Shown here piece by piece: positions 7,034-11,207 of a DNA stretch of 11,207 nucleotides (positions are counted from its first letter, which is position 1; every line of letters starts with the position of its first letter). The notes beneath the pieces were generated by a model that ran no database searches, was not told the origin of the DNA, and saw nothing but the letters and a program-made list of their open reading frames with translations. Both the position numbers and the translations under genes were made by a program. This DNA comes from DATJPR01 sp035506295 (GTDB taxonomy: Bacteria; Bacteroidota; Ignavibacteria; UBA10030; UBA6906), in contig DATJPR010000128.1 in the NCBI GenBank assembly GCA_035506295.1, positions 1 to 11,207 of the forward strand. Direction: 5' to 3'.

Positions 7034-9526
7034 ATGAAAACTCACGAGACAGCCATGATGCGAAGCGCATTCATCGTCTGCATGATTGCAGGGATACTCT
7101 CGGCTACCGCCCCCGCTCACGCGCAGAAACGAGGGCCGAAATCCCGGGCGGCCGTGCCGGTCGCAAAGACCAGCGGCATCCTGAGCCGCGCCGGTGGGTT
7201 CCACAATCGCAGCAATCTTGGGTCGGCGTTCGAGAATCGGGGGAAGCTCTATCCTCACGAAGAGGCCGAGGGCCCGACGTTCGAGTGGCCGATCGGGAGC
7301 CAGCACGAATATGTCTACCGCGCGAATCCGTACGTCGGGATCCCCGGCAACATGATCCAGGGGCGGTTCACGACCGACGAGGAGTGGGAAGCCGCGGCGG
7401 GCTACAACAACATCGACAGCGCCAAGGTGGCGATGAGCGACAAACCGTACACCTGGCCCGCCACAGGATGGCCGGTGAAGGCGCCCGACGGGACGTCGGT
7501 GTTCGTCTCCGACCAGGACAGCTACTGTGTGTACAACGATTCGACCAACAGCAGAGGCATCCTCGGCATTCAGGTGAACCAGACGGGCTATGCCTTCGGC
7601 GCGAAGTCCATCCGCGATATGGTTGTCTATGGGTTCGATGTGATCAACAAGTCGCCGAAAACGTACGACAGCGTGTATTTCGGCATGTACGTCGACGCCG
7701 ACGTTGGCGGCTCCGAAAGTGCGGTCGACTATGCCAACGACAAACTGATGTTTGATAAGTCACTCCAGCGTGTCGTCTACTTCGACAACGGAACCTCGGT
7801 GCAATGGGGCGGGCCGTCGGGGAGATTTGGCTTCATCATGCTTCACACCCCTTCGGTCAACGGCGCCGAGCTTGGCATCACCGACATGCATTACATGCGG
7901 TATGACGACGACGTCGACATCGATTCCATCCAGTACGGAATCTATTCGAGTTCTCCTTCACTGCACGCATCCCGGTATGGGCAGACATATTTCCATCCGG
8001 GAGCGAACGCGCCCAATCTCCACTATGACGATCCCAACACCATTGCCTCGGCCGGGATGGATCTTGTGTCCTCCATGGGCTCCGGGCCGTACACGATGGC
8101 GCCGGGTGACACGCTCCACTTCATCACGGCGTTTGTTGCAGCAAGCGATCAGGCGGGGATGGATCTCATCACCAGCAATGCCTGGCAACTGTATCATGCC
8201 AATTTCGCGTCGCCAAAACCGCCGACGGCTCCCACGGTGACCGTGGTATCCGGCGACGGCCGCGCTACCATCGCGTGGGACAACGCGGCGGAAGCGTCGC
8301 GTGATCCGATCACGCACGTGGCAAATTTTCAGGGGTATCGGCTTTACAAAAGCATCGACTTCGGCTTGCATTGGGACCAGATCGATCGGAATATCAACCC
8401 GGCCGCGGGCAGTGACCCGGTGCCCATGGCGACCTTCGACAAGTCCACCGGAATACAGAACTCCTATGTTGACTCCTCCCTCATCAACGGCTACACCTAC
8501 TGGTACTCGGTCACCTCATATGCGCTGACGAGCGACAAGACCGTCCTTGAAAGCAACATCGGTCATTCGTCGGAGGAGAAGAACATCGGTGTCGCTACGC
8601 CCGAGTCGCGTGCGATCGGGAGATCGCCGGCAGGCGTTTCGGCCGTTACCCATTCGGGGTCGGCGAACGTCACGCTGACCGTCTCGCAGCTCGACCTTCC
8701 GAACGCGGGCGGCAAGAGCTATGGCGTCGGCTTCGTACCGACCTTCAGCATCGCGAAGGGGAGCTTTCAGACGGTCATCAATCTGTCGACCGTCGAAGGT
8801 GTGAAGACTGATCCCGGCACCTATTCGATCAAGTTCCTTTCCCCCACGACATACGCGATCACGAACCTCACGATGGGGAAGGTCATCAGGGCTTCAGGGA
8901 ATTACACGTCCGGCACCCCCATTATCATGGGCGGATCCGGACTCCGTCTCCTGCTGACGGACACCGCGTCTTCCGCGGATGCAAAGCCCCAGACGGGGGA
9001 TTCGATCCTCGTCTACCCGGGCATCACCGCCAGGTCCGGCGGAACAACGGTGCTGAGCCTCCGGCAATTCTGGTATGGCACCCGCTACGCGACGGACGAT
9101 GGCGTCGTGTTTTCCATTACCCGCAACAACGACTCTGCGTCGAGCCTGATCGCCTACGCAGACTCCTTCGCCTTCTCGACCTACGGGGCACAGGTGCGCA
9201 GCGAGATCGCAACCCCGGAGCTTAACGATGTCAAGGTTGTTCCCAATCCCTATCTCGTCGGCTCCGAGTACGAACGCGAATACGGGATCCTTCGCAGGGA
9301 GCCGATTCGCCAGCTCAAGTTCAATCATCTTCCTGCACATTGTACGATCACCGTCTTCACCATGGCGGGCGACAAGCTCAAAGTGATCTACCACGATGGG
9401 ACGACGGGCACCGAGACGTGGGACTTGCGCACCGACGGCAACAGGGAGATCGCTGCCGGCATGTACATGTATCTGGTCAAGACCGATACCGCCGAGAAGC
9501 TCGGTCGGTTCGCGGTCATCAAGTAG
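7034..9526 (+). CDS. Large secreted protein with fibronectin-III-like region and T9SS-type C-terminal domain
   Basis: The protein has 830 residues from ATG 7034 (GAGG at 7021-7024, 9 bases upstream); alternative starts at 7055 or 7058 would keep the signal peptide. The hydrophobic core at about 11-25 ends in AHA before Q31, a good signal peptidase site. Residues about 177-388 form a beta-rich module related to the repeat unit of the other secreted protein, with acidic stretches DADVGG (221-226) and YDDDVDID (290-297). A fibronectin-III-like domain lies at about 397-510 (PPTAPTVTVV, GYRLYKS, YTYWYSVTSY). A second beta region covers about 525-720. The end, from about 725, has VVPNPY, ITVFTMAGDKL, a DLRT motif and AAGMYMYLVK, resembling a T9SS sorting domain of the divergent PNPY type. 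No enzyme motif is seen. Its position directly after the receptor gene suggests a surface partner that presents ligand, in the way SusD serves SusC; this is inference. Confidence 0.85.
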   Translation: MKTHETAMMRSAFIVCMIAGILSATAPAHAQKRGPKSRAAVPVAKTSGILSRAGGFHNRSNLGSAFENRGKLYPHEEAEGPTFEWPIGSQHEYVYRANPYVGIPGNMIQGRFTTDEEWEAAAGYNNIDSAKVAMSDKPYTWPATGWPVKAPDGTSVFVSDQDSYCVYNDSTNSRGILGIQVNQTGYAFGAKSIRDMVVYGFDVINKSPKTYDSVYFGMYVDADVGGSESAVDYANDKLMFDKSLQRVVYFDNGTSVQWGGPSGRFGFIMLHTPSVNGAELGITDMHYMRYDDDVDIDSIQYGIYSSSPSLHASRYGQTYFHPGANAPNLHYDDPNTIASAGMDLVSSMGSGPYTMAPGDTLHFITAFVAASDQAGMDLITSNAWQLYHANFASPKPPTAPTVTVVSGDGRATIAWDNAAEASRDPITHVANFQGYRLYKSIDFGLHWDQIDRNINPAAGSDPVPMATFDKSTGIQNSYVDSSLINGYTYWYSVTSYALTSDKTVLESNIGHSSEEKNIGVATPESRAIGRSPAGVSAVTHSGSANVTLTVSQLDLPNAGGKSYGVGFVPTFSIAKGSFQTVINLSTVEGVKTDPGTYSIKFLSPTTYAITNLTMGKVIRASGNYTSGTPIIMGGSGLRLLLTDTASSADAKPQTGDSILVYPGITARSGGTTVLSLRQFWYGTRYATDDGVVFSITRNNDSASSLIAYADSFAFSTYGAQVRSEIATPELNDVKVVPNPYLVGSEYEREYGILRREPIRQLKFNHLPAHCTITVFTMAGDKLKVIYHDGTTGTETWDLRTDGNREIAAGMYMYLVKTDTAEKLGRFAVIK
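7562..8197 (+). other. Beta-rich module shared with the repeats of the upstream secreted protein
   Basis: Residues about 177-388 of the 830-residue protein follow the same order of landmarks as the second part of each repeat at 2052-2561 and 2847-3356: a V-x-V-x-Q-x2-Y-A-aromatic strand, an F-x-(I/V)-(T/I)-N-x-S strand, a GG near the middle followed by a stretch with a conserved VxYF or MAYF, and an ending strand (TLHFITAFV in one, SVTYTVAYLY in the other) followed by a helix. Overall identity is low, so this is distant homology judged by eye. Confidence 0.55.
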
Positions 9527-9530
9527 GAGG
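9525..9530 (+). promoter_or_regulatory. Ribosome binding site of the PorV/PorQ-family gene
   Basis: A perfect AGGAGG overlaps the TAG stop of the upstream gene by two bases and lies 6 bases before ATG 9537. It is the best-spaced ribosome site in the window and fixes the start at 9537, giving a signal peptide at the N terminus. Confidence 0.85.
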
Positions 9531-9536
9531 AAGACC

Positions 9537-10538
9537 ATGAGACGACGAATCATCGGATGGGCGCTGGCGGTGGTCGTGGGTGCCGGATCGTTGAACGCCC
9601 AGAATCCCAACCTCGGGACGTCCGGGGGACAATTTCTCAAGATCCCGGTCGGCGCCAGGGCGGCGGCGCTTGGTGGGGCGTTCACCTCAAATGCAGACGA
9701 TGCCAGCGCGGTGTTCTGGAACCCGGCGGGCATTGTGGGGGTGAGTAACGGCGCGCTCACGGTCTCCCACGCGGAATGGTGGGCGGGCAGCAGGTTGAGT
9801 CACGCGGCGTATGTCCAATCGTTCGGTGGGGTGGGTTCGTTCGGCCTTTCGTTCACCATGATGTCGATGGACAAAACGGAAGTGACGACCGAAGAACAGC
9901 CCGAGGGGACGGGGCAGTACTTTGACGCCCAGGACCTGATGCTCGGGATCAGTTATGCGCGCAAACTCACCGAGGATTTCTGCGTCGGGATCACCGGCAA
10001 ATACGTCAGCCAGCGGATCTGGAATGAAAGCGCGACAGGATTCGCCGTGGATATCGGCACACAGTACCACATCCCGTTCAGGGACCTTCGCCTCGGCATG
10101 AGCGTCACGAATTTCGGCGGGGAGCTGACGTTTGACGGGAGAGACCTTGGCGTCGACTATGACGTCAATTCCTCGATCGCCACCGAGCGGCTGTTGCCCG
10201 CGCACCTGACGCCCGAGTCATTTCCCCTGCCGTTGCACTTTCAGGTGGGTCTGTCAATGTCGCCGTATATCAGCGATGATTTCTCCGTGCTTCTGGCGAC
10301 TGATGTCGTCCATCCAAATGACAATGATGAGCTCGTCTGCGTGGGTGCGGAGGTCGCGATCATGAAGAGCCTTTTCCTCCGCGGCGGCTATCGGTTCGGC
10401 GACGACACGGCACGATGGTCGGCCGGCGTTGGCGCCGTTGCCGGAGCATCTCCCCTGCAGGTGTCGTTCGACTATGCGTTCGTGAACTACACGCTACTCC
10501 CTTCCGTGCACCGGTTCAGCGTGGGATTGCAGTTCTGA
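9537..10538 (+). CDS. PorV/PorQ-family outer-membrane beta-barrel protein
   Basis: The protein has 333 residues with a signal peptide (MRRRIIGW, hydrophobic core, LNA before Q22). The family signature follows directly: FLKIPVGARAAALGGAF at about 33-49 and DDASAVFWNPAGI at about 54-66. Alternating strands run to a terminal GLQF, ending in phenylalanine as expected for an outer-membrane barrel of the FadL-like fold. In Porphyromonas gingivalis, PorV shuttles T9SS cargo by binding its C-terminal domain and passing it to the attachment complex. FCB genomes often carry several PorV/PorQ-like paralogs. Lying 10 bases after a gene for a T9SS-tailed protein, and in the same operon as a second, this copy is likely a shuttle or surface anchor for these cargos, but that role is inferred. 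It could also be a fatty-acid-type or general outer-membrane porin relative. Confidence 0.88.
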   Translation: MRRRIIGWALAVVVGAGSLNAQNPNLGTSGGQFLKIPVGARAAALGGAFTSNADDASAVFWNPAGIVGVSNGALTVSHAEWWAGSRLSHAAYVQSFGGVGSFGLSFTMMSMDKTEVTTEEQPEGTGQYFDAQDLMLGISYARKLTEDFCVGITGKYVSQRIWNESATGFAVDIGTQYHIPFRDLRLGMSVTNFGGELTFDGRDLGVDYDVNSSIATERLLPAHLTPESFPLPLHFQVGLSMSPYISDDFSVLLATDVVHPNDNDELVCVGAEVAIMKSLFLRGGYRFGDDTARWSAGVGAVAGASPLQVSFDYAFVNYTLLPSVHRFSVGLQF

Positions 10539-10539
10539 C

Positions 10540-10546
10540 GAAAGGA
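10540..10546 (+). promoter_or_regulatory. Ribosome binding site of the M14 carboxypeptidase gene
   Basis: GAAAGGA lies 8 bases before ATG 10555 and just after the stop of the PorV/PorQ-family gene. It supports ATG 10555 as the start. Confidence 0.65.
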
Positions 10547-10554
10547 TTCGCTCG

Positions 10555-11207
10555 ATGCTGCGAAGTGTCTCCGTGGCGGTTCTCGTGTTCCTGGCTTCAT
10601 CGGCCATGGAGGCGCAACAGCGCCCGGTTCTCGCTCCCGTGGAACGCGATGGATTCACGACACTGACATCATATGAATCACTGAAGTCATTCGTGCAATC
10701 GCTCGGCGGCGCGTCCATGAAGGTGTCAACGATCGCCACTACACGCTCGGGCCGGTCGGTATTCCTGGTCCGCTATACGTCCCCGCAAACACCATCGCGC
10801 GATTCCACCCTCAGGGTCCTCCTGTTCGCCCAACAGCACGGGAATGAGCCGTCGGGAAAAGAAGCGATGACCATCCTGTTGGCACGCCTTGCATCGGGCG
10901 CACTGAACGACCTGAAGGGACCTCTCGAGCTCTACATCGTCCCGCAGATGAACCCGGACGGCGCCGAGCTGCACCAACGGTGGACTTCCGACAGCCTGGA
11001 CATGAACCGTACGCACCTGGTCCTGAGCACGCCGGAGGTCGGGGCGCTCCACGAACTGTTTTATGCCGTGAAGCCGCATGTCACGCTCGACGTGCACGAG
11101 TTCTTCGCATATTCCGAATCCTGGTCAGACTCGGGCTTCGTCAAGATGTCGGACGTGCAGCTCGGGATGCTGACAAATCCCAACTCCTCCCACGCTCTGG
11201 CTGCATT
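10555..11207 (+). CDS. Secreted M14-family zinc carboxypeptidase, N-terminal part, 3' end outside window
   Basis: The frame stays open from ATG 10555 to the window edge, giving 217 codons of a longer gene. Residues 1-20 form a signal peptide (MLRSVSVAVLVFLASS, then MEA before QQ), so the enzyme is exported to the periplasm or beyond. The M14 zinc site is complete: HGNEPSG supplies His95 and Glu98, and LDVHE supplies His181 about 80 residues later. The substrate-binding Asn-Arg pair is present as DMNR (149-152), and VPQMNPDGAE (129-138) is another typical M14 segment. The catalytic glutamate, which sits near the C-terminal end of the domain, is beyond the window. M14 enzymes remove C-terminal residues from peptides, although some subgroups act on peptidoglycan or on modified side chains. 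At the end of this operon it probably trims peptides before or after import. Whether it releases arginine is unknown. Confidence 0.9.
   Translation, partial: MLRSVSVAVLVFLASSAMEAQQRPVLAPVERDGFTTLTSYESLKSFVQSLGGASMKVSTIATTRSGRSVFLVRYTSPQTPSRDSTLRVLLFAQQHGNEPSGKEAMTILLARLASGALNDLKGPLELYIVPQMNPDGAELHQRWTSDSLDMNRTHLVLSTPEVGALHELFYAVKPHVTLDVHEFFAYSESWSDSGFVKMSDVQLGMLTNPNSSHALAA

Noticed and set aside
7285..8240. Two plus-strand open frames inside the 830-residue protein gene
   Set aside because: They are out-of-frame readings with Arg- and Ser-rich, domain-free products.
9396..9536. Upstream extension of the PorV/PorQ-family gene to 9396
   Set aside because: It overlaps the previous gene's sorting domain; AGGAGG and a signal peptide fix the start at 9537.
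8894..9760. 288-codon open frame on the minus strand
   Set aside because: It lies opposite the sorting domain of the 830-residue protein and the start of the PorV-like gene, both well supported; no ribosome site or recognisable domain.
1..11207. Defence system, prophage, transposon or biosynthetic cluster
   Set aside because: No integrase, transposase, nuclease, methyltransferase or synthase gene is present; all genes fit an outer-membrane and peptide-utilisation operon.

Overview
The window is about 11.2 kb of high-GC, densely coding bacterial DNA. Every supported gene is on the + strand. Gaps between genes run from a 4-base overlap to 16 bases, so the whole window reads as the inside of one long operon that extends past both ends. 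No promoter, terminator, RNA gene, mobile element or CRISPR array is visible, and there is no non-coding stretch of any size.

The organism is probably from the Fibrobacterota-Chlorobi-Bacteroidota (FCB) group, most likely an Ignavibacteria- or Kapabacteria-like lineage or a related Bacteroidota. The evidence is two secreted proteins with type IX secretion (T9SS) C-terminal sorting domains (one with the typical NYPNPFNP motif), a PorV/PorQ-family outer-membrane protein, and a TonB-dependent receptor with a SusC-style N-terminal carboxypeptidase-regulatory domain. The exact lineage cannot be fixed without a search.

Layout, left to right: the C-terminal end of a cyanophycinase (peptidase S51), overlapping by ATGA with a YfcC-family membrane antiporter; a secreted protein built from two tandem copies of a 265-residue unit plus a T9SS tail; a MurR/RpiR-type regulator with an HTH and a SIS domain; a TonB-dependent outer-membrane receptor; a large secreted protein with a fibronectin-III-like region and a T9SS-type tail; a PorV/PorQ-family barrel; and the first 217 codons of a secreted M14 zinc carboxypeptidase, which runs off the right end.

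Read together, this looks like a peptide-scavenging locus laid out like a polysaccharide utilisation locus: surface proteins and an outer-membrane receptor to capture a polymer or its fragments, a periplasmic or secreted carboxypeptidase, a cyanophycinase for the multi-arginyl-poly-aspartate polymer, an inner-membrane carrier from a family linked to basic amino acids, and an embedded regulator. That the substrate is cyanophycin is inferred from the cyanophycinase motif and the YfcC neighbour; none of the other genes proves it.
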